Positions 17,164 to 26,866 of a DNA stretch of 64,000 nucleotides are shown in pieces. The DNA is taken from positions 1 to 64,000 of the forward strand of contig REGQ01000024.1 of NCBI GenBank assembly GCA_004134985.1, read 5' to 3'. Position 1 is the stretch's first letter; each line of letters begins with the position of its first letter. Origin of the DNA: Paenibacillaceae bacterium (GTDB taxonomy: Bacteria > Bacillota > Bacilli > Paenibacillales > Paenibacillaceae). The notes beneath the pieces were generated by a model. It was not told where the DNA came from. It saw nothing but the letters and a program-made list of their open reading frames with translations, and ran no database searches. A program made the translations under genes and the position numbers.

Positions 17164-19335
17164 ATGAAAACTGAAGCATTGACCAAACGTATGGATCGTT
17201 ACAAGGGGATATTCACAGAAACACCGAACAATGTGCCTTCGGACAAAGTCGTCGATGGTCCTTTAATAGGAAACGGCGATGTCGGCGCAGTCATTAGTGG
17301 AACACCGGAGAAGCAGCGGTTATGGATTTCGAAAGTTGACTTTTGGAAGGCGAAGCTGATGTACCCGAATGGCGGCCCATGCTTGCTTGGGGGGATTGAT
17401 ATTCAAATTCCAGCGTTAGCTGGAGCTTCGTATTATAGTGAACAAAACTTGCTTGAAGGGAGAGTAGAGTCGACATTTCAGGGCGCTGAAACGTCAGTCA
17501 CCATGACCTCCTGGATTGCAGCTACGGCCAATGCAATGGTTGTAGAACTCAGCTGCGCAGGACAAGCGCTGCCGGTTACAGTTGACTTATGGGTACAATC
17601 GGGGAATGAGTCCGAAACAGAATATGGGCGGGATGGAGATACGTCATGGGCAACACGAAAGTTTAACAGGGCCGACTTGCAATGGTCGACTGAGGGCGTT
17701 ATTGCGATGCGCTGCTTAGGCAGCGAGGGCAATTCATTTGAGCTGCGGCCTGGGCATAAAAGCTATGTCGTGGTTTATGTACTGACCAATCATGATGAGA
17801 ACAACACTTTGCAAGCGTCCATTGGAAGGGTGAAGTTGCTGGATGAGAGCGGTATCCACTCGCTTTATTCGGAGCATGAAAACTGGTGGTGTCAGTTCTG
17901 GGCCAAGTCAGAGATCGAAATAGGCGATGAGCTGCTTGAAAAGTTTTGGTATGGCTCTCATTACATTATGGCTTGCTGCAGCCGCAATAAGACATTTCCG
18001 CCGGGCTTGTTTGGCAGTTGGATAACGACCGATAGCCCGGCCTGGGCTGGGGATTATCATTTGAATTACAATTATCAAGCTCCGTGGTGGGGCGTTTATT
18101 CTTCGAATCATATTGAATTGAGCGTGCCTTATGACACGCCGCTACTTGAATACATGCCCAACGGTCGCAAGTATGCCCAGCAATATTTGGGATGCGGCGG
18201 CATCTATTACGATGTCGGAATAGGGCCCAAAGGGCTGCCCACTGCATTATGTGATACGCCTTATGAGGCCGGGCATATGTTCTTAGGCCAGAAAAGCAAT
18301 GCGGCGCTAAGCACCGTTAACATGTTGATGCGGTATTATTATACGCATGATTTGAACTACGCCAGTCAGGTTGCATATCCATTTCTGATGGAGGCTGCGC
18401 AGTTTTGGGAAGATTATTTGCAATTTGAAGATGGCCGCTACGTTATTTATCGTGATGCTGTTCATGAAGTCCCCACATTTACCGTGTCGCATGACAATGA
18501 GGATTGGGCACGGGGGCTAGAGGATAAGAATCCAATCCTTTCCTTAGGTGTTGTTCAGATGCTGTTCCAAGGGCTGCTCGATATGTCAAAAGAGTTGGGG
18601 ATTGCTGGGGATCGACGTGAAAAGTGGACACATATTGTAGAGCACATGAGCGATTTTCCGACTTATGAACGTGACGGTAAAGTGATCTTTCGTTTAACGG
18701 AGCAAGGGCTGGACTGGAAAAATGATAATACATTGGCCATTCAGCATATTTGGCCAGCGGGAGCTGTTGGCCTGTCATCAGACCCCAATCTTCTTGAAGT
18801 CGCTAAAAATACGATTACGGTTCTGAACCGTTGGACCGATTACAACGGATTCCCTACCATATTTACCGCTGCTGCACGTGTCGGGTATGATCCTGAGGTT
18901 ATCTTGCATCAGCTTCGTCATCAATGCCTTGAGCACAGCTTTCCAAATCTGTTTGTTTTCTTTGGCGGCGGCGGTATTGAATGCTGCAGTGCAGTCCCTT
19001 CGGCAATCAATGAGATGCTGATGCAAAGTCATGAACAGGTTATTAGATTGTTCCCTGTCTGGCCTGAAGGGAAACCGGCTCGCTTTATAAATCTGAGAGC
19101 CGTTGGGGCCTTCCTGGTGTCGAGTGAACTTTCAAATGATAGGATAACCTGTGTTGACATTAAAAGTGAGAAAGGCAGAACATGCCGCGTCTTAAACCCA
19201 TGGCAAAATGAAGATTTTAGCATTGAGGAGATAGAGGGCAGCCAAACAAAGAAAATCGACTGGCACATGTCTGAGAACGTCATATCATTTTCAACGGAAG
19301 CAGGCAAGCATTATCATTTGCAACCGACTTACTAG
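17164..19335 (+). CDS. GH95-like six-hairpin glycosidase
   Basis: This 723-residue protein has the layout of family 95-like alpha-L-fucosidases and related (alpha/alpha)6-barrel enzymes. An N-terminal beta domain contains DGPLIGNGDVGAVISG (about residues 31-46), the barrel includes SPAWAGDYHLNYNYQAPWW, and a C-terminal beta domain has FPVWPEGKPARFINLRAVGAF. No signal peptide is seen, so it should act in the cytoplasm on imported oligosaccharides. It starts 4 bases after the lipoprotein gene. The exact specificity (fucose, galactose or another sugar) cannot be read from the sequence. Confidence 0.75.
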   Translation: MKTEALTKRMDRYKGIFTETPNNVPSDKVVDGPLIGNGDVGAVISGTPEKQRLWISKVDFWKAKLMYPNGGPCLLGGIDIQIPALAGASYYSEQNLLEGRVESTFQGAETSVTMTSWIAATANAMVVELSCAGQALPVTVDLWVQSGNESETEYGRDGDTSWATRKFNRADLQWSTEGVIAMRCLGSEGNSFELRPGHKSYVVVYVLTNHDENNTLQASIGRVKLLDESGIHSLYSEHENWWCQFWAKSEIEIGDELLEKFWYGSHYIMACCSRNKTFPPGLFGSWITTDSPAWAGDYHLNYNYQAPWWGVYSSNHIELSVPYDTPLLEYMPNGRKYAQQYLGCGGIYYDVGIGPKGLPTALCDTPYEAGHMFLGQKSNAALSTVNMLMRYYYTHDLNYASQVAYPFLMEAAQFWEDYLQFEDGRYVIYRDAVHEVPTFTVSHDNEDWARGLEDKNPILSLGVVQMLFQGLLDMSKELGIAGDRREKWTHIVEHMSDFPTYERDGKVIFRLTEQGLDWKNDNTLAIQHIWPAGAVGLSSDPNLLEVAKNTITVLNRWTDYNGFPTIFTAAARVGYDPEVILHQLRHQCLEHSFPNLFVFFGGGGIECCSAVPSAINEMLMQSHEQVIRLFPVWPEGKPARFINLRAVGAFLVSSELSNDRITCVDIKSEKGRTCRVLNPWQNEDFSIEEIEGSQTKKIDWHMSENVISFSTEAGKHYHLQPTY

Positions 19336-19369
19336 TATACTTATCAAATATCGTAAATCATCGCTTGCG

Positions 19370-20479
19370 TCACTGAAGCTCCTTGAACTGATTTCTTCTT
19401 AACAAGTAAACAAAATACAGCAGCAGGGGGATTATGAATGCGCAGGTCACATCCCAATAGACATAATAGGTGACGATGTAATTGAAATACACCGTGTTCG
19501 GGGTAACAGTAAACGCCAGCCCAAATATGATCAGACCGACAGGCACAGCCAGCGTGCGGTAATCCTGAAGCTTGAACGCATGCGTAATGCCGAGCAGGAG
19601 GGCATAAAAGTTCAGAATACATTTAAAATAGGTCGAAACAATCCAGTTAATGGCGATGATCGCCTCTACTCGCTGAATAAAGTTGCCGATATTGATGCGC
19701 TGGGCTGCGGCATAAGTGGCATACAGGTGAGTGGGGATGACATTGGAACCAACCACGACAAGGGTCAGCAATATAATCGAACAGATTGCCATACCACCGA
19801 GGAAGGCGCCGATAAGGTAGTCTTTTTCGGTGTTTTTTTGATACGCAACATGCGGAAAAATCATCAGGAACGCGGTTAGCTCATAGAAGGTGAAGGTGCT
19901 GCTGTACATGGAGGCGCTCATTATGGCGCGCAGCCCTTCGCCCATAATCGGCTTAAGCCTGTCCAATTGCATTTGTGGCAGGAGCAGCACAGCGACAAGG
20001 ACAAACAGGAGCATGCTCCAGGGGAAGAAAGTTTCTGCTGTGCGCGCAATCGTCTCGAGCCCACTTTTAACCCCCCAAACCAAAATAATAATCATGAGCA
20101 GATGGACGACGAGAAGCGGTGTTTCGGTAAGAATTTGGGTGGTGATGAAATCCCCCACTTCTCGGATCAGAATGGAGACATTGGTAAGAAAATAATAGAG
20201 ATAAAAGAGCGCAACGAGTCCCCCGAGCCATCTGCCCAGCAACTTGCGGTTGTACTGGATTAGGCTAAGTTTGGGGAACAGCCGGCTGAACCGGAACAGA
20301 AACCAAGCGACAGGCCAGCCGATAATAAACCCGATCCACCCGGACAACCAGGCGTCCTGTTTGGCAGCCGCAACGGTTAGCGTGGGAAGGATCAGCAGCA
20401 TATCGCCAATAATGAAATAGATGACCAACACAGCAAGCTGCTTGGTGCTGATGGTTTCGTTAGTAAACACGTTAAACAT
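19370..20479 (-). CDS. Spore germination permease-like subunit, GerAB/GerKB family
   Basis: The 369-residue polytopic membrane protein belongs to the GerAB group related to amino-acid permeases (APC superfamily) and forms the nutrient-sensing B subunit of spore germinant receptors. It begins MFNVFTNETISTKQLAVLVIYFIIGDML, a typical start, and contains around ten hydrophobic segments. It is the last gene of a minus-strand operon ordered A-C-D-B. It converges with the GH95-like gene, with only 34 bases between them and no clear terminator. Confidence 0.9.
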   Translation of the reverse strand: MFNVFTNETISTKQLAVLVIYFIIGDMLLILPTLTVAAAKQDAWLSGWIGFIIGWPVAWFLFRFSRLFPKLSLIQYNRKLLGRWLGGLVALFYLYYFLTNVSILIREVGDFITTQILTETPLLVVHLLMIIILVWGVKSGLETIARTAETFFPWSMLLFVLVAVLLLPQMQLDRLKPIMGEGLRAIMSASMYSSTFTFYELTAFLMIFPHVAYQKNTEKDYLIGAFLGGMAICSIILLTLVVVGSNVIPTHLYATYAAAQRINIGNFIQRVEAIIAINWIVSTYFKCILNFYALLLGITHAFKLQDYRTLAVPVGLIIFGLAFTVTPNTVYFNYIVTYYVYWDVTCAFIIPLLLYFVYLLRRNQFKELQ

Positions 20480-20507
20480 CCTTTGTATTCAAAGTGTAAT
20501 TGAAGGG

Positions 20508-20738
20508 TTAATCGCCATTTAACCAGTTGTATAAAGGTTTGTAAATCGTCTCTGGAACGATCATCGGGCTCGGAATCTGAATATCTTGTATCGCAATAAC
20601 ACTGAGGACGGAGCCCGCCACAAGCAGGAGGGAATAAGCGATCACCTCTTTAATTCGCCCTTGTTTCCATTGGGCGGGCACTTCGAATGCTGCAGCCAGC
20701 AAAGCGACAAGGGTCACCAATAATATCGTCTTAATCAT
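20508..20738 (-). CDS. Small two-helix membrane protein of the germinant receptor operon (D-subunit-like)
   Basis: The 76-residue protein has two hydrophobic helices (about residues 2-18 and 33-50) separated by a short charged loop (WKQGRIKE). Small two-helix D subunits are known from several gerA-type operons in Bacillus, where they modulate germination rates. Size, topology and position support that assignment. Its start overlaps the end of the C-subunit gene by 8 bases, indicating translational coupling. Confidence 0.75.
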   Translation of the reverse strand: MIKTILLVTLVALLAAAFEVPAQWKQGRIKEVIAYSLLLVAGSVLSVIAIQDIQIPSPMIVPETIYKPLYNWLNGD

Positions 20739-21939
20739 ACTGGTTCTCCTTCATGGTACGTTCCAGTGTATTGGTAGTCATTCCTGTCGTTCGAATGTGA
20801 AATCTAACGTCGTAAGCCACCTTGAGGTTGGCAAAATGGCTGTCCCAATCTTTTTCCAGTAGTTTCCACTTATCGGGATAGTTTTTGTAGATGGATTGTC
20901 CGAACCCGAAGATGTCCACCTTGTATTTCTTCTGTACAAGCTGGACAGTATGCTGCATCAATTTCTCTATCTTATCTGCAGCATTCTTCTCCAACACCTC
21001 AATGTTATGAGGATTGTTGATGTCAATATCGCATGATATCTCGCTAATGTTCGCTTCTATCTCGAGCTTAATTTCGATAATCGGCTCATCATTAACCAAT
21101 CGGGATTTCATATTGGTCGTAGAACGAATAATTTCAAATGACAGTAAATTTCCATCCTGGCAGGGCAAATTATTTACAGAAGCTTCTACATTATTTGTAA
21201 TATAGTTGTATCCTCTGCCTTCGTTGGTCCCGAGCCAGCCGACGAATTTATCTTTTCGGAAGACAGCCAAACCGGAAAATTTAAGTTTGATAGGGTAATC
21301 AATTTTTTCCATGAATGAAGAGCTCTTATCAATATGCACTTCATTTATGATTCCAACCCCTGGCAATACGGGATTAATTCCTTTCGCCGTGAATTGGTCG
21401 ACAAGCTTGTCTGCGGTAACCTTTGTAATCGGCGCCCATATTTTGGCCGCTGTATCCAATGAATCAAACAGGGAGTCCGCCGGTATTTTCTCTAATGGCG
21501 TCAATACTTTCAGCACATTTTCGGCCTCTGTATTCTTTGCAATGACTACAACATAATCCGTTCTTGTTTCCGGGTTGCGAACGAGCAGATCCATGACTTT
21601 CGCAATTCCTTCCCGGGCAATGGACTCGCCAAGAACGAGCACTCGGATTTGCGCCGTATAGATTTTTCTTGGGCTCGTCGTTGTCAGTTTCCGGAAGGCT
21701 TCAAAGAGGGTTGGCGCACTCGCTTTATACATCGTTACCGGCGTTCCTCCTTTGGTTGAGCGCATGCTGACCTGATCCGGGATGACCACTTGGGCCGCCA
21801 CTTGGTATTCATCACCCACCTTATCAATGGCCGCTCCTGACAAAATACCCAATTCGTTTAATTCCCGCCGATTCCAGCAGCCGGTAAAGAGCGTCATGAC
21901 AAGACATCCAACCAGTATCGCCGTGCTGACCCTCTTCAT
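20731..21939 (-). CDS. Spore germination lipoprotein, GerAC/GerKC family
   Basis: The 402-residue lipoprotein is the C subunit of a germinant receptor, anchored to the outer face of the spore inner membrane. The signal sequence ends LFTGC (Cys21), followed by the family signature CWNRRELNELGILSG. A GGGGTGG site precedes the start. Its stop overlaps the small D-like gene. It lies 21 bases downstream of the A-subunit gene. Confidence 0.92.
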   Translation of the reverse strand: MKRVSTAILVGCLVMTLFTGCWNRRELNELGILSGAAIDKVGDEYQVAAQVVIPDQVSMRSTKGGTPVTMYKASAPTLFEAFRKLTTTSPRKIYTAQIRVLVLGESIAREGIAKVMDLLVRNPETRTDYVVVIAKNTEAENVLKVLTPLEKIPADSLFDSLDTAAKIWAPITKVTADKLVDQFTAKGINPVLPGVGIINEVHIDKSSSFMEKIDYPIKLKFSGLAVFRKDKFVGWLGTNEGRGYNYITNNVEASVNNLPCQDGNLLSFEIIRSTTNMKSRLVNDEPIIEIKLEIEANISEISCDIDINNPHNIEVLEKNAADKIEKLMQHTVQLVQKKYKVDIFGFGQSIYKNYPDKWKLLEKDWDSHFANLKVAYDVRFHIRTTGMTTNTLERTMKENQYD

Positions 21940-21960
21940 GAATGTCCACCCCTGAATGGT

Positions 21961-23493
21961 TTATTCTTTCACTTTTCTCCCGCGCATGCGGTGGCTGTTC
22001 TTATGGTCTAACAGACTTGGTCGCCGTGCCATATGCGGCCATGAAATACGGAACAGGGTATCCTTCTGGTCGCTCAGATTGAAAGGGGCCAGCGGGCTCA
22101 TATAAGGAAGTCCGAAAGAATACAGACTGTTCAGATGGAGCCCCAGCAGGATAATGCCGGTCAAAATGCCGAATAAACCGAAGGAAGCGGCGAGTCCCAT
22201 CAGAATAAACCGGAGCATCCGTACGGTAATTGACATGGCATTGGCCGGAATAACGTAACTGGCAATTGCCGTAATCGAGACGATAATGACCATGACGGCA
22301 GATATAACGCCGGCCTCTACTGCGGACTGCCCGATCACGAGCGTTCCGACAATCGATACCGCCTGACCTACTGTCCTGGGCATTCGAATCCCTGCTTCAC
22401 GCAATATTTCATAGACGATTTCCATCATCAGCGCTTCAATAAAGGCGGGGAAGGGGACACCCTCCCGCTGCCCTGCCAAGTTCAGCAGCAGGCTGGTCGG
22501 CAGCATCTCCTGATGATAGGTCGTAATGGCAATGTAGAGCGATGGGGCGAGCAAGACAATAAAGAACGACAAATAACGAATAATTCGGATTAAGGTGCTG
22601 ATATCAGCCCGCTGATAATAGTCTTCTGGCGTTTGCATGAAATGGATGAAAAATGCCGGCACAAGCAGGACAAACGGCGTCCCGTCAATCAGGATAGCGA
22701 CTCTCCCCTCCAGAATGCCGGCGGCGATTGTATCCGGCCGCTCACTATTGTATACCGTAGGAAAAGGTGTCCACTTCTTCTCCTGAATAAATTCCTCGAT
22801 ATAGCCGCTTTCCAGAATGCCGTCAATATCGATGCTGCTCAAACGCCGCCGCACTTCCTCCACAATGTGCTCTTCTGCAATGTTCTGCTGATACATGATG
22901 GCCACATTTGTTTTCGTCACTTTACCAATTTCATGCACTTCAAGCCAAAGCTGCGGGTCCTTGATCCTGCGGCGGATAAGCGATACGTTAGTCTGCAGCG
23001 ATTCGGTAAAGGCGTCCATCGGGCCGCGAATGCTCGGTTGGGATGTCGGCTCGCTGACCGCACGCTCTTCCCGTCCGATCACGCCGATCCGGAGCCCTTC
23101 CGCATACCCGTTCAATAGCAGGATGGCATCCCCGCACAACAAATGTGGAAATAGTTGCCCCTGCTTGTGAATTGTCCCGATATCGCCAACCGACAAGACA
23201 TTATCTTTAAGGTAGTTTAGCGGACTGCCGTGCACATAGGGGTTATACCCGTTTTTAGCAAAACCAAGCAATGAATCAAGGATCGAGGACTGAATCATTT
23301 GAAGATCGACAAGACCATTTATATAAATAACGGCTGCGTGCCAACCGCTGACCAAGGTTATTTCTCTTACAATCAGATCCGGACTGCCGCCCATAGCGTT
23401 CTTCACAAGATGAATGGTGTTGATCATGTTTGTGTCGAGAAGATCTTGTGAATCTGAGATGGAATGAATGGCAATCACCGCCCCGTTTCCCAA
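21961..23493 (-). CDS. Spore germination protein, GerAA/GerKA family
   Basis: The 510-residue A subunit has a soluble N-terminal domain (GSPDLIVREITLVSG near residues 36-50) and a membrane domain with the family motifs EGRVAILIDGTPFVLLVPAFF, PTSLLLNLAGQREGVPFPA and EILREAGIRMPRTVGQAVSI. Such proteins form the ion-conducting oligomer of germinant receptors. The start is uncertain: the frame opens at TTG 23493 with only a weak site; GTG 23478 is an alternative. Expression in the forespore (sigma G) is expected from the family. Confidence 0.9.
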   Translation of the reverse strand: MGNGAVIAIHSISDSQDLLDTNMINTIHLVKNAMGGSPDLIVREITLVSGWHAAVIYINGLVDLQMIQSSILDSLLGFAKNGYNPYVHGSPLNYLKDNVLSVGDIGTIHKQGQLFPHLLCGDAILLLNGYAEGLRIGVIGREERAVSEPTSQPSIRGPMDAFTESLQTNVSLIRRRIKDPQLWLEVHEIGKVTKTNVAIMYQQNIAEEHIVEEVRRRLSSIDIDGILESGYIEEFIQEKKWTPFPTVYNSERPDTIAAGILEGRVAILIDGTPFVLLVPAFFIHFMQTPEDYYQRADISTLIRIIRYLSFFIVLLAPSLYIAITTYHQEMLPTSLLLNLAGQREGVPFPAFIEALMMEIVYEILREAGIRMPRTVGQAVSIVGTLVIGQSAVEAGVISAVMVIIVSITAIASYVIPANAMSITVRMLRFILMGLAASFGLFGILTGIILLGLHLNSLYSFGLPYMSPLAPFNLSDQKDTLFRISWPHMARRPSLLDHKNSHRMRGRKVKE

Positions 23494-23827
23494 ACTTTAG
23501 TATCCCTATTGTGACCATAAGCCGAATAAATATTCTCATCAGGGGGCCGTCATGAACCTGTGTCTCAAAGGATTATTATGTATAAGAACCAGGAATAGTC
23601 CAATGATTTCCATTTTTTTAGCGAAAGATGGCAGCAGTCAGTGTAATAATTGTGATGAAATTAGGAACTATTGTGAATATTTGAACAAACGTTGAACTGC
23701 CCCTGAACCCGCATCATGACTGTGATTTCTCGCACACATGACTTGGTTTGTAACAAATTGCACACATAAAATTACACACATTGACACGAACATGGATGTA
23801 TATGTTAATTTTGCTATTTTATGCGTT
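23494..23827. other. Divergent intergenic region between the germination and qox operons
   Basis: No gene is seen. On the minus strand CATAATA (23574-23580) matches a sigma-G -10 element, but no good -35 lies upstream. On the plus strand TTGACA (23781-23786) and GTTAAT (23804-23809) could form a second qox promoter. The stretch 23620-23780 is A/T-rich without clear structure. Confidence 0.4.
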
Positions 23828-23856
23828 TTGCAAAGTGATGCATAACTTTCTACGAT
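23828..23856 (+). promoter_or_regulatory. Candidate sigma-A promoter of qoxABCD
   Basis: TTGCAA (23828-23833) and TACGAT (23851-23856) are separated by 17 bases, placing the start of transcription about 50 bases before the qoxA ATG. An alternative promoter starts at 23781. Confidence 0.45.
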
Positions 23857-23911
23857 AGATATATAAAGAACATTGAATCGAATAAATTCGCTTCAAGGAA
23901 AGGGGCATATC

Positions 23912-24859
23912 ATGTACAAAAGAGGACCGTTAATTGCCATTGTGTTAAGTCTTACTTTCCTCTTATCGGGATGCAGTTCGCTCACCGTATTAAATCCGAA
24001 AGGGCCGGCTGCTAAAACGCTGTCCGACACAATCATCTTTTCCATTCTCATGATGGTTGGAATATTGGTTGTCGTCTACGCGCTGTATATTTACATGCTC
24101 ACCAAATATCGGGCGCGAAAATCCAACGAAGGCTATGAGCCGCCTCATGAAGAGGGCAACATCTGGCTGGAGATTTTGTGGACCGCTGTTCCGATCATAA
24201 TCGTTGCTGTCCTCTCGGTCGTCACGGTTAAAACAACGGTAGCAGTTGAAAATGTTCCTGCAGGCTATGAAAACCAGAAGCCTTTGGTCATATACGCTTC
24301 CTCATCCAACTGGAAATGGCATTTTACTTATCCGGAAGAAGGCATAGAAACGGTCAATTACGTCAACATTCCGACCCATCGTCCGATCGAGTTTCGACTG
24401 TATTCATTCGGTACGATCTCAAGTTTCTGGATTCCGCAGCTTCATGGTCAGAAGTATGCAATGAGCGACATGGTAACCAAACTCAACATGGTTGCCGACG
24501 AGCCAGGCTCGATGTTGGGGCGTAATGCCAACTTTAACGGTAAAGGATTCGCTCATATGGAATTTGAAGCACTTGCGATGTCATCCGGCGAGTATGACAA
24601 ATGGGTCAATGATGTGAAGGAGACCGCACCGGAGCTGAAGGAAGAGGAATTTAACAAGCTGTTGAATACCGCTCATGTCGGAAGAATGACGTTTTCAACG
24701 AACCACTTTGCTTTCAGTCCTCCGCCAGCTGAAGGTCACCATCATGGGGGCGGTGGCAATGAAGATCATCAGGAGCACAGTGTACAGCCCTCGAATTTTG
24801 GCACAACAGATGACGCGACAGCGGAAGAAAGCCAGGAGCATCAACATGAAGGACATTGA
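23912..24859 (+). CDS. qoxA: Quinol oxidase subunit II (QoxA)
   Basis: The 315-residue lipoprotein has a signal ending LLSGC (Cys21), two membrane helices (about residues 40-62 and 85-105) and an extracellular cupredoxin domain. The CuA ligands of cytochrome c oxidases are absent (the region GRNANFNGKGFAHMEF has no cysteine), so the electron donor should be menaquinol. The C-terminal 40 residues carry about ten histidines (EGHHHGGGG, EHQHEGH), not a standard part of the fold. ATG 23912 has AAGGAAAGGGG upstream; the earlier in-frame ATG at 23873 lacks a site. Confidence 0.9.
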   Translation: MYKRGPLIAIVLSLTFLLSGCSSLTVLNPKGPAAKTLSDTIIFSILMMVGILVVVYALYIYMLTKYRARKSNEGYEPPHEEGNIWLEILWTAVPIIIVAVLSVVTVKTTVAVENVPAGYENQKPLVIYASSSNWKWHFTYPEEGIETVNYVNIPTHRPIEFRLYSFGTISSFWIPQLHGQKYAMSDMVTKLNMVADEPGSMLGRNANFNGKGFAHMEFEALAMSSGEYDKWVNDVKETAPELKEEEFNKLLNTAHVGRMTFSTNHFAFSPPPAEGHHHGGGGNEDHQEHSVQPSNFGTTDDATAEESQEHQHEGH

Positions 24860-24922
24860 ATCGGCTAGTGAAACGATTTTCATCCGATATACTCCCTATA
24901 TCCAGAAAGGAGCTAGGCCCTT

Positions 24923-26866
24923 ATGAAATGGGACGAATTTTTCGTTACCGGTGATCCGCTAATTTACGGCGCCATGGTGAGCATTGTTCTCGTCTCGCTA
25001 GCAATTCTCGTCGGTTTAACCTATTACAAGAAATGGGGTTACCTTTGGCGTGACTGGCTGACAACCGTGGATCACAAAAAAATCGGTGTCATGTACATCA
25101 TCTCAGCCTTAATCATGCTGTTTCGCGGTGGTGCCGATGCTTTAATGATGCGTGCGCAAACCGCAGCGCCAGAGATGAAATTTCTGACTGGCCAGCACTA
25201 TAACGAAGTGTTTACAACACATGGCGTTATCATGATTCTCTTTATGGCGATGCCGTTCATCTTCGGTTTGATGAATATCATTATTCCGCTGCAGATCGGC
25301 GCACGTGATGTCGCATTTCCTAAACTGAACGCGATCAGCTTCTGGCTGTTCTTTGCAGGAGCGATGCTGTTCAATCTCTCCTTCGTTATCGGAGGCTCGC
25401 CGGATGCGGGCTGGTCTGCCTACTTCCCGCTGGCCAGTATTGAATTCAGTCCGACGGTCGGCAATAATTATTATTCCTTATCACTTCAGATATCTGGGAT
25501 TGGTACACTGCTTACCGGGCTCAACTTTATCGTCACCATCATGAAAATGCGGGCGCCCGGGATGTCGCTCATGCGTATGCCGATGTTTACCTGGTCGATT
25601 CTGATCACTTGTGTCATCATCATATTCGCATTTCCGGTTCTTACGATTGCGCTATTGCTGATGATGTTTGACCGTGTGTTTGGCTCCCAGTTTTTCACGA
25701 TGGCCAACGGCGGCATGGATATGCTCTGGGCCAACCTGTTCTGGGTATGGGGCCATCCTGAAGTATATATCGTTATTCTCCCTGCATTCGGGATATTCAG
25801 CGAGATTATTTCCACTTTTTCAAGAAAGAACTTGTATGGCTATACGTCCATGGTTATGAGTATGCTTGTTATCTCGGCGTTGTCCTTTCTGGTCTGGGCG
25901 CACCACTTCTATACGATGGGGCAGGGCGCTATGGTCAATGGCTTCTTCTCCATTACGACGATGGCGATTGCCGTGCCGACCGGGGTCAAAATATTCAATT
26001 GGCTCTTTACGCTTCATAAGGGCCGAATAACCTTTACAACACCGATGCTCTATTCACTCGCTTTCATTCCGATCTTTACGATCGGAGGCGTAACAGGCGT
26101 CATGCTGGCGATGGCCAGTGCCGATTATCAGTACCATAATACGATGTTCCTGGTTGCCCACTTTCACTATGTACTTATTCCAGGCGCCGTATTCGCTGTA
26201 ATCGCCGGGTTCCATTACTGGTTCCCTAAAGTGTTCGGCTTCCGTCTGAATGAAAAACTGGGCAAAATCGCCTTCTGGTTTATTGCGATTTCGTTTAACG
26301 TCACGTTCTTCCCGTTATTTTTCCTGGGACTGATGGGAATGACCCGTCGGACGTATACCTATTCCGCTGAGACAGGTTTTGGTCCACTGAACATGCTGTC
26401 GATGGTCGGTGCGATCGGCTTGGCAATCGGATTTGTCGTCCTTGTTTACAATATCTACTGGAGTACACGTTACCAGCCTCGCGACAAAACAGGCGATCCA
26501 TGGGATGCGCGCGCACTGGAATGGTCGACGCCAAGTCCGGTGCCAGTTTACAACTTTGCTGTAACGCCTAAAGTAAAAGGCCGTGATGCCTACTGGTTTT
26601 CGAAGAAAAACAACGAACCGCTTTCTGAGGAGAAAATCACGAAAATTCATATGCCGAGCAATACCGGCAAACCGTTTGTACTTGGCGTGGCCTTCTTCTT
26701 CCTTGGCTTCTTCCTGGTATTCAGCTGGTGGATTCCATCCATTATCGCGGGTGTTGCGGTGCTGATCATTTTGGCTGCAATGTCCTTTGAACGTGATCAT
26801 GGCTACTACATTCCGGTCGAAGAGATCGTGCAGACCGAACAGAAACTGCGGGGTGATACGGTATGA
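24923..26866 (+). CDS. qoxB: Quinol oxidase subunit I (QoxB)
   Basis: The 647-residue catalytic subunit of a heme-copper oxidase reduces oxygen to water and pumps protons. Visible metal sites are the low-spin heme histidine in FTTHGVIM, the CuB/cross-linked Tyr motif WGHPEVYIVILP, the CuB pair AHHFY and the heme ligands VAHFHYVL. Length and N-terminal extension match QoxB/CyoB rather than CtaD. AAAGGAG precedes the start. Its end overlaps qoxC by four bases. Confidence 0.95.
   Translation: MKWDEFFVTGDPLIYGAMVSIVLVSLAILVGLTYYKKWGYLWRDWLTTVDHKKIGVMYIISALIMLFRGGADALMMRAQTAAPEMKFLTGQHYNEVFTTHGVIMILFMAMPFIFGLMNIIIPLQIGARDVAFPKLNAISFWLFFAGAMLFNLSFVIGGSPDAGWSAYFPLASIEFSPTVGNNYYSLSLQISGIGTLLTGLNFIVTIMKMRAPGMSLMRMPMFTWSILITCVIIIFAFPVLTIALLLMMFDRVFGSQFFTMANGGMDMLWANLFWVWGHPEVYIVILPAFGIFSEIISTFSRKNLYGYTSMVMSMLVISALSFLVWAHHFYTMGQGAMVNGFFSITTMAIAVPTGVKIFNWLFTLHKGRITFTTPMLYSLAFIPIFTIGGVTGVMLAMASADYQYHNTMFLVAHFHYVLIPGAVFAVIAGFHYWFPKVFGFRLNEKLGKIAFWFIAISFNVTFFPLFFLGLMGMTRRTYTYSAETGFGPLNMLSMVGAIGLAIGFVVLVYNIYWSTRYQPRDKTGDPWDARALEWSTPSPVPVYNFAVTPKVKGRDAYWFSKKNNEPLSEEKITKIHMPSNTGKPFVLGVAFFFLGFFLVFSWWIPSIIAGVAVLIILAAMSFERDHGYYIPVEEIVQTEQKLRGDTV

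Noticed and set aside
23574-23580. Sigma-G -10 element for the germination operon
   Set aside because: CATAATA fits but no matching -35 lies at the right distance, so it was not listed as a promoter.
23912-24859. Cytochrome c oxidase subunit II (CtaC)
   Set aside because: No CuA cysteines are present and subunit order and lengths match a quinol oxidase.
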